Below, in pieces: positions 46,411-58,069 of a stretch of 64,000 nucleotides of DNA; position 1 is the first letter of the stretch; every line of letters begins with the position of its first letter. The stretch covers positions 123,845,879 to 123,909,878 of the forward strand of contig NC_072896.1 of the NCBI RefSeq assembly GCF_027943255.1. Reading direction: 5' to 3'. The stretch is from Anastrepha obliqua. Its lineage: Eukaryota > Arthropoda > Insecta > Diptera > Tephritidae. The translations under genes and the position numbers were made by a program. The notes below the pieces were generated by a model that worked only from the letters and a program-made list of their open reading frames with translations, did not search any database and was not told the origin of the DNA.

Positions 46411-48130
46411 AAAATAATAAAAAAAATCTAAAAAGAAAAGTAATTCATAAAACAAATAATAACAGATAAATTTTTAAGTTATTATTATGTAAAAAATAAA
46501 CTAATTGAGAATATTCTATCAACTTATTATACAAATTCTGTCCTCCTATAAATTCAGACCATCCTTGATCAAAAGACTTATAAACAATTCTTCCTAAAAT
46601 TAAAGGAGAATTAATTACACCATAAGTAGAAATATAAGGTATAAATCATATTGAACCAGAAAAATAACTTACTAAATAATTATTTAAAGATTTATTAAAA
46701 TAAAATAAAGATACATTTGAAATTAAATATCCTAATAACCCACCACCAATACAAACAAATAAAGTTAATAATTTCAAATAAATTGGTAAACAAATTATAT
46801 AAGGAGTAGGAAAAATTAATCATCTAAGTATACTACCACCAATAATACTTATAATTAATAATCCTCTTATACCACGTAATATAATTCATCCTTCATCTCT
46901 TAGTATATTTAAAGAACCACAATTCAATTCACCAGTTATTGAATAATAAACCAACCGAAAAGAATAACATACAGTTAGTCCAGTAGAAAAAAAATAAAGA
47001 AAAAAAGAAAATATATTAATATAACTCAAGGACACAATTTCTAAAATTAAATCCTTAGAATAAAATCCAGCTAAAAAAGGTATACCACATAAAGCTAAAT
47101 TAGCAACATTAAAACAACCAGAAGTTAAAGGTATATAAATTCCTAATCCACCTATCAAACGAATATCTTGTGAATTATTTATATTATGAATAATAGCCCC
47201 AGCACATATAAATAATAATGCTTTAAATAAAGCATGCCTCAATAAATGAAAAAAAGCCAATTTATAAAACCCTATTGATAAAATTCTTATCATTAAACCC
47301 AATTGACTCAAAGTAGATAAAGCAATAATTTTTTTTAAATCAAATTCAAAATTAGCTCCTAATCCAGCTATAAATATAGTTAAACCAGATAGTAAAAGTA
47401 AAACTTGACCTATTCAAGAATTGTATAATAAAATATTAAACCGAATTAATAAATAAATTCCAGCAGTAACAAGAGTAGAAGAATGAACTAATGCAGAAAC
47501 AGGAGTAGGAGCTGCTATTGCAGCAGGTAATCAAGATGAAAAAGGAATTTGTGCTCTTTTAGTTATAGCAGCTAATATAATTAAACTACCAATAATTTCT
47601 ATTTCAATTCTATTCTTTATTGTTTCCAAATAAAAAATATAATTTCAACTTCCATAATTTAATATTCAAGCAATAGCTAATAAAAAAGCAACATCTCTAA
47701 TTCGATTAGACAAAGCAGTTAACATACCCGCATTATAAGATTTTACATTTTGAAAATAAATTACTAAACAATAAGAAACTAACCCCAATCCATCTCATCC
47801 TAATAAAATTCTAATTAAATTAGGACTAATAATTAATAACATTATAGACAAAACAAATATAAGAACTAATATAATAAAACGATTAATATTTACATCTCCC
47901 TCCATATATTCCTTTCTATAATAAATAACTAAAGAAGAAATTAACAAAACAAAAGATATAAATAATAAACTCATTCAATCAAATAAAAAAGTTATAACAA
48001 TTCTACAAGAATTAAATCTGACTACTTCTCATTCAATAAATATACAAAAATCCTTAATTAACATTAACAATCTAAATAAAAAAAAATTAGTTCTAAATAA
48101 AATTAAAACCAAAAATCTAATTCTACAAAT
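46411..48130 (-). CDS. nad5: NADH dehydrogenase subunit 5
   Basis: Large antiporter-like proton-pumping subunit of complex I. On the minus strand it runs from ATT at 48130 to an incomplete T stop abutting trnF: 1720 nt, exactly the usual fly length, which argues against a net indel. N-terminal text ICSISFLVLILFSTNF and SCSIVMTFLFDWMSLLFMSF matches the family. The central [20 protein letters not shown] block (catalytic helix with Lys and His) and [16 protein letters not shown] are intact. An upstream ATC at 48151 is also in frame but would overlap trnH. Confidence 0.94.
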
Positions 48131-48149
48131 AGATAAATACTTTCTCACG

Positions 48150-48215
48150 ATTTAAAATGATTAAAAATCATATCATTGACACCACAAATCAATATTTTAA
48201 ATAAACTATTTAAAT
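48150..48215 (-). tRNA. trnH: mitochondrial tRNA-His (GUG)
   Basis: The minus strand reads ATTTAAATAGTTTATTTAAA with anticodon GTG in TTTGTGGTG and a TTTAAAT closing strand. Confidence 0.9.
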
Positions 48216-48219
48216 AAAA

Positions 48220-49560
48220 TTAAAGTCAAATTATACAAATATCACTCTTCAAAATCAATAAATTTAAAGGAAATCAATGCAAAAATAATAAATAATATTC
48301 CCGAATTTTACCACCTCTAAACGAATAAACTCCAGAAAATAATTTACCATGTTGACTATAAGCATATAAATATAAAGTATAAGCAGCTCTAAAAAAAGAT
48401 AATAAGGATAAAGAAATTATTGTTAATCAAGATCAACTAACAATTCTATTTAATAAACAAATTTCACCTAATAAATTTAAAGAAGGAGGTGCAGCTATAT
48501 TACAAGCTCTTAACAAAAATCATCATAATGTTATAGAGGGTATAAAATTTAATAAACCCTTATTAATTAATAAACTTCGACTACCTAACCGTTCATATGT
48601 AATATTAACTAAACAAAAAAGTCCTGAAGAACAAAGTCCATGAGCAATTATTAATGTATAAGAACCACAAAATCCTAAATATCTTAAAGTTATAAGACCC
48701 CCTAAAACAATTCCTATATGAGCAACAGAAGAATAAGCAATTAAAGCCTTTAAATCAGTTTGACGTAAACAAACTAAACTAATTAAAACACCTCCAATTA
48801 ATCTAATTCTAATTCAAATATAATTATATTTAATACCACTCACTTGTAAAAAAGAAAAAACTCGCAATAAGCCATATCCACCTAACTTTAATATAACTCC
48901 AGCTAAAATTATTGAACCAGAAACAGGTGCTTCTACATGAGCTTTTGGTAATCATAAATGAACCAAAAATATAGGTATTTTAACTAAAAAAGCTAAAATT
49001 AAAGATAAGTATAACAAATCATAACAATTAATATAATTTATCAAAAGATAATAATTCAATGTTATTAAAGTATTATATAAATAAAAAATTCCTACTAATA
49101 TAGGTAAAGAAACTAATAAAGTATAAAATAAAAGATAAATACCAGCTTGTAAACGTTCAGGTTGATATCCTCAACCCAAAATTAAAAATAAAGTAGGAAT
49201 CAATCTTCTTTCAAAAAATAAATAAAACATAAATAAGTTTATTCTACCAAAAGTTAAAACTAAACATAATAATAAAATTAATACATTAATTAAAAAAAAG
49301 TTTTCATAGTTACTATATTTATTAATAGATTCACTAGAAGTAATTATAAGTGTACAAATTCAAAAACTTAATAGAATTAATCCATATGAAATAATATCAA
49401 ACCCCAAAAAATAAGAAATATTTACAAAATAATTTATACAATAATTCATTAAAATAAAAACAAAACTTACCAAAAATAGTAAATTTTGAACCGTTCAAAA
49501 TGAATTTATAATAAAACAAAAAGGTATAATAAAAATTATTATAAAAATTAACTTTAACAT
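48220..49560 (-). CDS. nad4: NADH dehydrogenase subunit 4
   Basis: Antiporter-like proton-pumping subunit of complex I. It has 446 codons on the minus strand, ATG at 49560 to TAA at 48222-48220. Diagnostic blocks are intact: [40 protein letters not shown] (catalytic Lys/Glu region) and LMAYSSVAHMGMVLGGLMTL. It forms the usual tandem pair with nad4L, overlapping it by 7 nt. Confidence 0.95.
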
Positions 49561-49850
49561 TGCAATACATTAAACGACTGAAAATAATCATTTCCATGAG
49601 TTCGAATTATAGATACTAAAATTGAAAGACCCAAAGCCCCTTCACAAACACTAAAAGTTAAAAATATTATACTAAAATATCTTCTAAAATCTATTAAATT
49701 TAAATAAATAAATAATAAAAAAAATAAACTTAAAACAATATACTCTAATCTTAAAAGCATAGACAATAAATGTTTACGATTAAAAACGAAAACAAATACT
49801 CCTATTAAAATTAAAAAACAAGGTAATCCCCAATATAATAATATTAACAT
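49554..49850 (-). CDS. nad4L: NADH dehydrogenase subunit 4L
   Basis: Small three-helix complex I subunit next to the quinone channel. It has 98 codons from ATG at 49850 to TAA at 49556-49554. Residues [20 protein letters not shown] carry the conserved membrane Glu, and the end [20 protein letters not shown] is typical. The start overlaps nothing upstream; the 3' end overlaps the nad4 start by 7 nt. Two codons longer than the Drosophila protein. Confidence 0.95.
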   Translation of the reverse strand: MLILLYWGLPCFLILIGVFVFVFNRKHLLSMLLRLEYIVLSLFFLLFIYLNLIDFRRYFSIIFLTFSVCEGALGLSILVSIIRTHGNDYFQSFNVLQC

Positions 49851-49852
49851 TA

Positions 49853-49917
49853 GTTTTAATAGTTTAACGAAAACATTGGTCTTGTAAATCAAAAATAAGA
49901 ATTAATCTTTTAAAACT
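49853..49917 (+). tRNA. trnT: mitochondrial tRNA-Thr (UGU)
   Basis: GTTTTAATAGTTTAACGAAA start, anticodon TGT in GTCTTGTAAATC, 3' TTAAAACT. Confidence 0.93.
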
Positions 49918-49983
49918 TCAAGAGAAAAGAAATAACTTTATCATTAATCCCCAAAATTAATATTTTAAATAAACTACCTCCTG
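49918..49983 (-). tRNA. trnP: mitochondrial tRNA-Pro (UGG)
   Basis: The minus strand reads CAGGAGGTAGTTTATTTAAA with anticodon TGG in TTTTGGGGA. The acceptor has G-T pairs (CAGGAGG with TCTCTTG). Confidence 0.9.
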
Positions 49984-49985
49984 AT

Positions 49986-50510
49986 ATTATACAATTAACT
50001 TTATATTCAACAACATTGATTTCTAGTCTTATTTTTATTCAAATAAATCATCCATTAGCAATAGGATTAATATTATTAATTCAAACATTACAAATTTGTC
50101 TCCTAACTGGATTAATGGCTAAAAGATTTTGATTCTCATATGTATTATTTTTAATTTTCCTAGGAGGAGTATTAGTATTATTCATTTACGTTACATCCCT
50201 AGCATCAAATGAAATATTTACACTTTCAATGAAAACAGCTTATTCATTTATATTAATTTTCATTTTATTTACAAGTACTAGATGATTTATTGATAAATTA
50301 TACATTTCATCCTTCATTCAAAATAACGAAATACAAACTATAATTAATTTAAATATATTCACAGAAGAAAATTCTCTAAATCTTCATAAATTGTACAATT
50401 ACCCGACAAATTTAATTAATATTTTATTAATAAACTATTTATTAATTACATTAATTGCAGTAGTAAAAATTACTAAATTATTCTACGGACCCCTTCGATT
50501 AATAAATTAA
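49986..50510 (+). CDS. nad6: NADH dehydrogenase subunit 6
   Basis: Five-helix membrane subunit of complex I. It has 174 codons, ATT to TAA, with [24 protein letters not shown] helix text and the conserved [20 protein letters not shown] (pi-bulge helix). Codons at 50226-50250 contain CAATGAAAACAGCTTATT, nearly identical to repeat B of the spacers and control region. This is therefore either the source of repeat B or a gene-conversion target. Confidence 0.94.
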
Positions 50511-50514
50511 ACTA

Positions 50515-51651
50515 ATGAACAAACCTTTACGAACCCAACACCCATTATTCAAAATTGCAAATAATGCTCTAGTAGATCTTCCAGCTCCAATTAATATTTC
50601 AGCCTGATGAAACTTCGGATCACTATTAGGATTATGTTTAATTATCCAAATTCTAACAGGACTTTTCTTAGCTATACATTACACAGCAGATATTAATTTA
50701 GCTTTCAACAGTGTTAATCATATTTGTCGAGATGTAAACTATGGTTGATTATTACGAACTTTACATGCTAATGGTGCATCATTTTTCTTCATTTGTATTT
50801 ATCTACATATTGGTCGAGGAATCTATTACGGTTCATACTTATTTACACCTACATGACTAGTAGGAGTCTTAATTCTATTTTTAGTTATAGCAACAGCATT
50901 CATAGGTTATGTTTTACCTTGAGGACAAATATCCTTCTGAGGAGCTACAGTTATTACAAATCTATTATCTGCAATTCCTTACTTAGGAATTGATTTAGTT
51001 CAATGAGTTTGAGGAGGATTCGCAGTAGATAATGCCACTCTTACGCGATTCTTTACATTTCATTTTATTTTACCATTTATTGTATTAGCAATAACATTAA
51101 TTCATCTATTATTTTTACATCAAACAGGATCTAATAACCCAATTGGATTAAATTCTAATATTGATAAAATTCCATTCCATCCATATTTTACATACAAAGA
51201 TATTGTAGGATTTATTATTATAATTATAGCACTTCTATTATTAACTTTAATTAACCCTTATTTATTAGGAGATCCTGATAATTTCATCCCTGCTAATCCT
51301 CTAGTAACACCAGTACACATTCAACCCGAATGATATTTTCTATTTGCATATGCAATTTTACGTTCTATTCCTAATAAATTAGGAGGAGTTATTGCATTAG
51401 TTTTATCAATTGCAATCCTAGCAATTTTACCATTTTATCATTTAAGAAACTTCCGGGGAATCCAATTTTATCCTATAAATAAAATTCTATTTTGAATTAT
51501 AGTAATTACTGTAATTCTTTTAACATGAATTGGAGCACGGCCTGTAGAAGACCCTTATGTACTAGTTGGACAAATTTTAACAGTAATTTACTTCTTATAT
51601 TACATTATTAATCCACTAATTAATAAATGATGAGATAATTTAATTAACTAG
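50515..51651 (+). CDS. cob: Cytochrome b
   Basis: Catalytic membrane subunit of complex III, binding hemes bL and bH and the Qo and Qi quinone sites. It has 378 codons from ATG ([20 protein letters not shown]) to TAG, which overlaps the start of trnS2. Heme-ligand His residues lie in the helix texts [20 protein letters not shown] and [20 protein letters not shown]. The Qo loop reads [24 protein letters not shown] (IQPEWYF). No break seen. Confidence 0.95.
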
Positions 51652-51716
51652 TTAATGAGCTTGAACAAGCATATGTTTTGAAAACATAATATAGGAACAA
51701 AAATTTTCTATTAACT
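51650..51716 (+). tRNA. trnS2: mitochondrial tRNA-Ser2 (UGA)
   Basis: AGTTAATGAGCTTGAACAAG start, anticodon TGA in TTTTGAAAAC, 3' ATTAACT. Confidence 0.93.
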
Positions 51717-51733
51717 TTACTAAAATCAATTAA
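51717..51733. terminator. Probable mitochondrial transcription-termination site (trnS2/nad1 junction)
   Basis: TTACTAAAATCAATTAA lies between the oppositely transcribed trnS2 and nad1. In Drosophila this junction is a known binding site of the termination factor DmTTF, with a TACTAAA-like core. The assignment here is by position and motif. Confidence 0.6.
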
Positions 51734-52672
51734 CAATATATAATATATTAAAAATAATTTAACTCCAATAAAAAATAATAAATAATTTAAAGAAAAAGGT
51801 AAAAAACACTTTCAAGCTAAATATATTAATTTATCATAACGAAACCGAGGTAAAGTTCCACGAACTCAAATGAAAACAAATGAAATAAAAACCAATTTCA
51901 AATAAAACACTAAATTAAACAAATCACAACCAAAAAAAATTACACAAAATAATATACTTATAAATAAAATTCTAGCATATTCAGCTATAAAAATTAAAGC
52001 AAATCCACCACTTCTATATTCAATATTAAACCCTGAAACTAATTCAGACTCACCTTCAGCAAAATCAAAAGGTGTTCGATTAGTTTCAGCTAGACAAATA
52101 CAAAATCAAACAAGTCTAACTGGAAATATAATAACAACAAATCAAATATAATTTTGATAATAAAAAAAATCTAAAATATTATAACTTCCAATTAAAAAAA
52201 CAAAAGATAATAAAACTAAAGCCATTCTAACTTCATAAGAAATAGTTTGAGCAACAGCTCGCAACCCACCTAATAGAGCATAATTAGAGTTAGATGATCA
52301 ACCAGCTACTATAACAGCATAAACTCCTAATCTAGTACAACACAAAAAAAATAAAATACCTAAATTAAAAGAAAATAATTTTACAAATAAAGGAATACAT
52401 AATCAAACAATTAAAGAAATAAATAAAGAAAAAATAGGAGAAAAATAATAAGAAATATAATTTGATAAAAGAGGATAGGTTTGTTCCTTAGTAAATAACT
52501 TAATTGCATCACAAAAAGGTTGGGGAATCCCTATTAAACCAACCTTATTAGGACCCTTACGAATCTGAATATATCCTAATACTTTACGTTCCAAAAGAGT
52601 TAAAAAAGCTACTCTTACTAAAACACAAATCACCAAAATTAATCTACCAACAAAAGACAAAATCATTTCCAT
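51719..52672 (-). CDS. nad1: NADH dehydrogenase subunit 1
   Basis: Membrane heel subunit of complex I that forms most of the quinone chamber. On the minus strand it begins at ATG 52672 ([20 protein letters not shown]); a TTG three codons upstream (52681) is the alternative start used by some flies. Conserved blocks are intact: [40 protein letters not shown] and the end [19 protein letters not shown]. The frame stays open past the termination motif into antisense trnS2 with no full stop codon. A truncated T stop near 51720-51735 must be assumed, or the 3' end is altered. The 3' coordinate is therefore approximate. Confidence 0.88.
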
Positions 52673-52682
52673 AAAAATCAAG

Positions 52683-52747
52683 TACTATTTGTAATATAAA
52701 CTACATAAATAAATTCTAAATTTATTGCACTAATCTGCCAAAATAGT
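52683..52747 (-). tRNA. trnL1: mitochondrial tRNA-Leu1 (UAG)
   Basis: The minus strand reads ACTATTTTGGCAGATTAGTG with anticodon TAG in ATTTAGAATTT, closing AATAGTA. Confidence 0.92.
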
Positions 52748-54102
52748 TTATTTATATTAATAATATTCTATTATTTAAAATATGATTATTTTAATATTTG
52801 GTCCTTTCGTACTAAAATATTACAATTTATTAAAGATAGAAACCAACCTGGCTTACGCCGGTCTGAACTCAGATCATGTAAGGATTTAAAAGTCGAACAG
52901 ACTTAATTTTCGAACGGCTACACCCAAAATTATACCTTAATCCAACATCGAGGTCGCAAACTTTTTTGTCGATATGAACTCTCAAAAAAAATTACGCTGT
53001 TATCCCTAAAGTAACTTAATCTTATAATCAATATTAATGGATCAATAATTCATAAATTAATGATTTTAAAAAATTAAAAGTTCATTAAATTTTAATATCA
53101 CCCCAACAAAATAATTAATATAAAAAAAATAAAATAAATCAAAAAAATTTAGTTTATATTAAATATAAAGATTTATAGGGTCTTCTCGTCTTTTAATAAA
53201 ATTTTAGCTTTTTAACTAAAATATAAATTTCTATTATAAATTTATATGAAACAGCTTATACTTCGTCCAACCGTTCATACCAGCCTCCAATTAAAAGACT
53301 AATGATTATGCTACCTTTGCACAGTCAAAATACTGCGGCCATTTAAAATTATTCAGTGGGCAGGTCAGACTTTAAATTTAATTCAAAAAGACATGTTTTT
53401 GTTAAACAGGCGAGTATAAATAAAATTTGCCGAGTTCTTTATATAAACTTTTCAATATAAAATATTTTAAAAATATAATTAAATATACTAATTTGATCAT
53501 TATTACTTTTTATTTTAAAATTAATAAAAAAATTTTTATAAATTCAATGAAAACAAAATTAAATAATAAAAATTATAAAATAATTTATAACAAACTTATA
53601 AATGATTGCTAATTCTATGCATACATTTTAAATAAATTATCCAATGATTTTTAATATTTTATTTTAAAGCTTATCCCTTAAAATATTCAAATTAATAAAT
53701 TTTTAAATTAAAAAAAAAAATAAATTAAAAATTAAAAATTTGTAAATTAAATTTATTTCTAAAAAAACTAGATACCTTTATAAACGAATAACATTTCATT
53801 TCTAATAATTTATTTAAAATAATTTTGATACATTAACTTTAATAAATTATTAACTCTTATAAAATCGAGATTAATAAATAATTATTAATTATTAGATCAA
53901 CCCTGATACACAAGGTACAATAAACTAAATTTTCTTTTTAATTAAAAATTTTTCAATTTATTTCAATATTCTTTCACAATACATAATAAACTATTATTAA
54001 AATTATTTTTTCACTAAAACTTACTAAAACATTATTTTTTATAATTATTTTTAATAAATTATATTAATAATAAAAAAAAATTAATAAATAAATATTAAAA
54101 TT
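52748..54102 (-). rRNA. rrnL: mitochondrial large subunit ribosomal RNA (16S)
   Basis: Bounded by trnL1 and trnV; about 1355 nt, normal for flies. The conserved peptidyl-transferase region is visible on the plus strand as ACGCTGTTATCCCTAAAGTA near 52995 and GCTACCTTTGCACAGTCA near 53311. TTATGCGGTCTGAACTCAGA-type sequence appears as CGGTCTGAACTCAGATCATG near 52858. Ends are set by the neighbouring tRNAs. Confidence 0.93.
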
Positions 54103-54173
54103 CAATTTATATTGATTTGCACAAAAATCTTTTCAATGTAAATGAAATACTTTACTTAATAAGCTTTAAATTG
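54103..54173 (-). tRNA. trnV: mitochondrial tRNA-Val (UAC)
   Basis: The minus strand reads CAATTTAAAGCTTATTAAGT with anticodon TAC in ATTTACATT, closing TAAATTG. Confidence 0.93.
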
Positions 54174-54962
54174 TCATTCTAGAGGCACCTTCCGGTACAT
54201 CTACTATGTTACGACTTATCTTATCTTAATAATAAGAGCGACGGGCGATATGTACATATTTTAGAGCTAAAATCAAATCTTTGATCTTTAAAATTTTACT
54301 ATCAAATCCACTTTCAAAAAAAATTTCAAATTTAAATCCATTTAAATAAATTTATTGTAACCCATCTCTACTTAAATATAAGCTACACCTTGATCTGATA
54401 TAAATTTTTATAAAAATTATTGAAAATTATTACTCTAATAAGATATTCTAATAACGGCGGTATATAAACTGAAAAACAAATTTAAGTTAGGTACATCGTG
54501 GATTATCAATTACAGGACAGGTTCCTCTGAATAGACTAAAATACCGCCAAATTTTTTAAGTTTCAAGAACATAACTATTACTACCTTAGTATTTATTAAT
54601 CACATTTTAAATAATAGGGTATCTAATCCTAGTTTATTTATAAAATTTACAAGCTTCAATTAAAATTTAATAAAAATAAATAATTTTAAAATTTCACCTA
54701 ATAAAATTATACATATTTTATTTATATAAAATTTAACTTTTACCAAAAATATTTTATTTGTATTATTTGTATAACCGCGGCTGCTGGCACAAATTTAGCC
54801 AATACTATATAAAATTACTAATTCCAAATTTCTCTGATTTATAAAATTAATTACTGAGAATAAAAAATAATTTAATTATTATTAAAATAAATAAAATCTC
54901 ACACAAAAATTTACATATAAAATAAATCAATAACAAAAACATAAGCCAAAATAAAACTTTAA
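54174..54962 (-). rRNA. rrnS: mitochondrial small subunit ribosomal RNA (12S)
   Basis: About 789 nt, the usual fly length. The 3' end (plus strand GGCACCTTCCGGTACATCTA near 54185), the decoding-region text ATGTTACGACTTATCT and the CCGCGGCTGCTGGCACAAAT block near 54775 are all conserved. The 5' end is placed at AAAGTTTTATTTTGGCTTAT on the minus strand and is uncertain by a few bases. Confidence 0.92.
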
Positions 54963-55146
54963 TAATTAAATAAATTAAAAAATATTAAAAAGAATTAGTT
55001 TAATCTATTTATTTAATAACATAAATTAGTTATTTATTTTAATAAATAAATTTAACTAAAATATTTATTTAATAAATTCCTAATTATTAACAAAAATAAG
55101 TAAAAAAAAAATAAAATCAGTTTTTTTATAAAATAAGTTTAAATTA

Positions 55147-55533
55147 GTAATTCCTCCTTAAAAGTAAAAAGACCCCTAATCAAATTTACCGTTTCTCATT
55201 AAAAAAAATTCAATGAAAACAGCTTATTTCATTTCAAATGTTTTCATTGAATTTAACTGCTTATATAAGATCAACACAATAAATATAAATTATTAATTAA
55301 TTAACTTAATAATAACTAAAATTAATTAAAAAATTTAGTTTAATCTATTTATTTAATAAATTCCTAATTACAACTATTTGAATAATATAAAATATTTAAA
55401 CTAAATTTAAAATTTAATAAAACATTTTAGTATTCTCTCCTTAAAAATAAAAAGGCCCTAATCAAATTTACTATTTTCATAAAAAAATTCAATGAAAACA
55501 GCTTATTTCATTTCAAATAAGTTCATTGAATTT
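55147..55533. repeat. Control-region tandem duplication (unit about 283 bp) with stem-loop repeat B
   Basis: CTCCTTAAAAGTAAAAAGAC at about 55154, followed by CCCTAATCAAATTTAC and repeat B (55206-55254), recurs near 55438 as CTCCTTAAAAATAAAAAGGC with repeat B (55485-55533). In the first unit the arms 55206-55220 and 55240-55254 form a perfect 15-bp stem with a 19-nt loop. In the second, a 12-bp outer stem (55485-55496 with 55522-55533) encloses a 7-bp inner stem (55502-55508 with 55515-55521). Confidence 0.85.
55335..55371. repeat. Repeat A, direct copy in the control region
   Basis: TTAGTTTAATCTATTTATTT then AATAAATTCCTAATTA is identical to the other direct copies. Two further partial copies lie at 54995-55019 and 55062-55090. 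Confidence 0.85.
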
Positions 55534-55624
55534 AATAAATTAATAAAACTTAAATAATACAAATAAATTAATAGAACTAATGAGTATAAAATAATTATAT
55601 TTAATTTAAATTATTTAGCATAAA

Positions 55625-55696
55625 AAATTTAGTTTAAATAACAAAATAAAATTAAATTTATAATTAGGAATTTATTAAATAAATAGATTAAACTAA
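55625..55696. repeat. Repeat A, 72-bp inverted copy next to the poly-T run
   Basis: The exact reverse complement of 40917-40988 over all 72 bp. It stops directly at the poly-T tract. It is the only inverted copy I found. Confidence 0.92.
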
Positions 55697-55884
55697 TTTT
55701 TTTTTTTTTTTTTTTGTTTTCATATTTATTAAATTTCAATATTTATTGATAAATAATCCTCTTATTTTTTAATTTTAAAAAATTTTTTTTTTCTAAATAA
55801 TATATTTTATAATAATAAGACATATACTAAGTTAGATCAATAAATATCTATATGTATATAAATATTTAATTAATTAATAGATTA

Positions 55885-57535
55885 TAGCTGAGCATTGAGT
55901 TCGAAGTCAACAGCTCATCCCACATCTACAAACGCACAACCGCAATGTTCCGATGGATGACTAGAGCATCAGAAAAGCAGAAGCTCCGAGGACTCTCCGA
56001 ATCTCAAGGGAGAGTATCGAGCCACTAAGATGAGCGGTCAACAAACTATGACTAAAAGTTCAAATTATTTCTAAGTAACGTTGGCACATTCTCAATATCT
56101 CAAATTGGTCCAAGTCTTACACCCTGCGACAAAATGATAGTACATCAAAACTTTGAACAGTTATGACATTAGCCTCTTTTTCATTTTTTTAATGCTCGTT
56201 AACTTTTTATAAAAGTATTACTCATTGTCTAACGAAATTCATATAAATCCAGCTTTAAAAATGTATTCGAAGATTAGAAAAATTTCACAAATATTGCATT
56301 TAAATTCCTCAGTTTCTAATTAGAATCTATCGAAAGAATTTTGGTATGAAGTACCAGTTTGAAGTTACTAAAAAATCACTTTAATTTTTACATTTTTTTT
56401 TCTTGGGACCATATGGCGGATATTATAATAAAAAATAAGAAAAAGTATTTTACTCGAATGAGAAAAAAATATTTTTTTAATAATTTGTTTAAGCGCAATT
56501 TTTTTATTGTTCATACTAAAAACATCGATACTTTCCAAATAAAAAATTGTATAAACCTTCATTTAAAAGTACTAATATAAAATTTGTTAAGTGGCGTGTT
56601 TAGTAATTTCTCAGAAAAAAATTTCATGTTTGTAGTCGGAGTTCAGAAAACTTTCCGCTCTTATATATATGAAAACTTTTGAGACCTGAAATGGCAGAGT
56701 TTCCTTATGAATGCTATGCACTTATCTACCAAATTATAATAATAATAAAAACAAATCATTCCAAGAACACATTCATAAAAAACACCCGATACATATAGAT
56801 ATTTATATTCACTTCGTAAATAACCATAGCAGAAGGGCTTATCGATAAGTTTTGGCAAGATATTTGTTTCCCTTTTCGTTTTGTTTTTCGTTTTTTTTTT
56901 AAGAAAATATGGTTTAGTCTCCTACAAAAGCCCTAAAAATCCTATTTAATAAATTGAGAAAAAAAGAGGTTGTCTGTAAAGTCGGTTTACTGACGATAGT
57001 TTAACGTGACAACGTCATAAGAAAATACTGATGTAATGGTTGCAATTTTCAAAACAAAATTTTAATTTTCTTTGTTTGATAGATATTTTGTATGGATATA
57101 GAGGAGGAGGTAAATGGAATCGCAATGGAATAGGTTAAGTTACATTTACACAAACGTGAAAAATGACGAAACATTTATCAAATTCATGAAAGATATGTTC
57201 AATTTCGATTGTGCATCAGACGTTAATAACAACAACAACACTAAGAGGCAACATCATCGATTTGCCTTTTTCAAGACACTTTACACTCAAAACACTCCCT
57301 TTCATTTCCTACTTTTTCTATCATCTTCCTATTCTCAACAGAGAAATGGTTCATTACCATGCACACAGGAAGAAGGCATTTGCAAATACAAGTATGTGAA
57401 TTTATATACCTACAAATGCGCATATACATACATATATATGCTCACTCAAGTAGGAGAGAGCCAGATGTCGAACGTTGCCGAACGTGGGGGCCGATTGTGC
57501 TCTTTGTCGTTCGTTTCGCGCTTTCGCTTGCAGTT
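55885..57535. other. Nuclear AT-rich DNA with dispersed repeat
   Basis: The first 170 bp (55885-56050) are GC-richer and unmatched. 56500-56830 shares ordered text with 60720-60860 and 61795-61880 (TATAAACCTTCATTTAA; TCTACCAnATTATAATA; AAAAACACCnGATA). This indicates copies of one old dispersed repeat. No gene supported. Confidence 0.4.
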
Positions 57536-57542
57536 CATGCAA

Positions 57543-57609
57543 GGTAACGACCATGAGCAAGGTAACGACGAATGAGCAAGATAACGACCATTGAGCATGA
57601 TAACGACAC
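57543..57609. repeat. Short minisatellite, 18-19-bp unit
   Basis: About 3.5 copies of GGTAACGACCATGAGCAA with small changes. Confidence 0.75.
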
Positions 57610-57639
57610 ATTTTTTCGTGCATGCAGCCGGCTAAATCA

Positions 57640-58060
57640 AATTATAAGACGTTATCACGTCAAAAAAAATTCAAAAAATTCTCATTAAAATTTCAAACCC
57701 TTCAATTAGAATTATTGGAAAGATTTAAATTTTAGTACAAAAAGTTGTAAATTTGACGAGTCCCAAAAATCGTGTTGACTTGTGACTATTTTTTTGTTTT
57801 TTTACTGATGGCGTTGGATGTTTTCTTCCAACAATACACAGTTTCAGCATTCGTTATATGGACAAAATGTACAATACTGCTTGCAAAACAACAACTCAAA
57901 CTCTCGTCGGGCAGTTTCACATTTTCTACCATAACTTTGTATCTATGGGGAATTTTTACAATCGACTTCCACAGAAATACGTCTAAAACTATAAAGAATA
58001 ATAATTTGTAAAAAAACAACATCGATTTTTTGAAAATTTTGGACGTATGTAACCCCTTAA
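57640..58060. mobile_element. Solo right end of the TTAA-type MITE family
   Basis: It ends ATCGATTTTTTGAAAATTTT, then GTATGTAACCCCTTAA. This is the right-end structure of the elements at 14.7 and 62.2 kb, with TTAA at 58057-58060. No matching left end was found, so it is truncated or the left part is unrecognisable. Confidence 0.45.
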
Positions 58061-58069
58061 GAGCGGTTA

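Larger units (their letters stand above)
54963..55880. other. Mitochondrial A+T-rich control region
   Basis: About 900 nt follow rrnS and are almost pure A/T. It holds copies of repeats A and B, a tandem duplication, and a poly-T run (about 55695-55715) like the one associated with the replication origin in insect mtDNA. (TA)-rich text follows. In an intact mitogenome trnI would come next; here the sequence switches to nuclear-looking DNA near 55875-55890. Confidence 0.85.

Noticed and set aside
55857..55900. trnI at the right edge of the control region
   Set aside because: The tRNA start text expected after a fly control region is not present; the sequence turns into GC-richer nuclear-like DNA.
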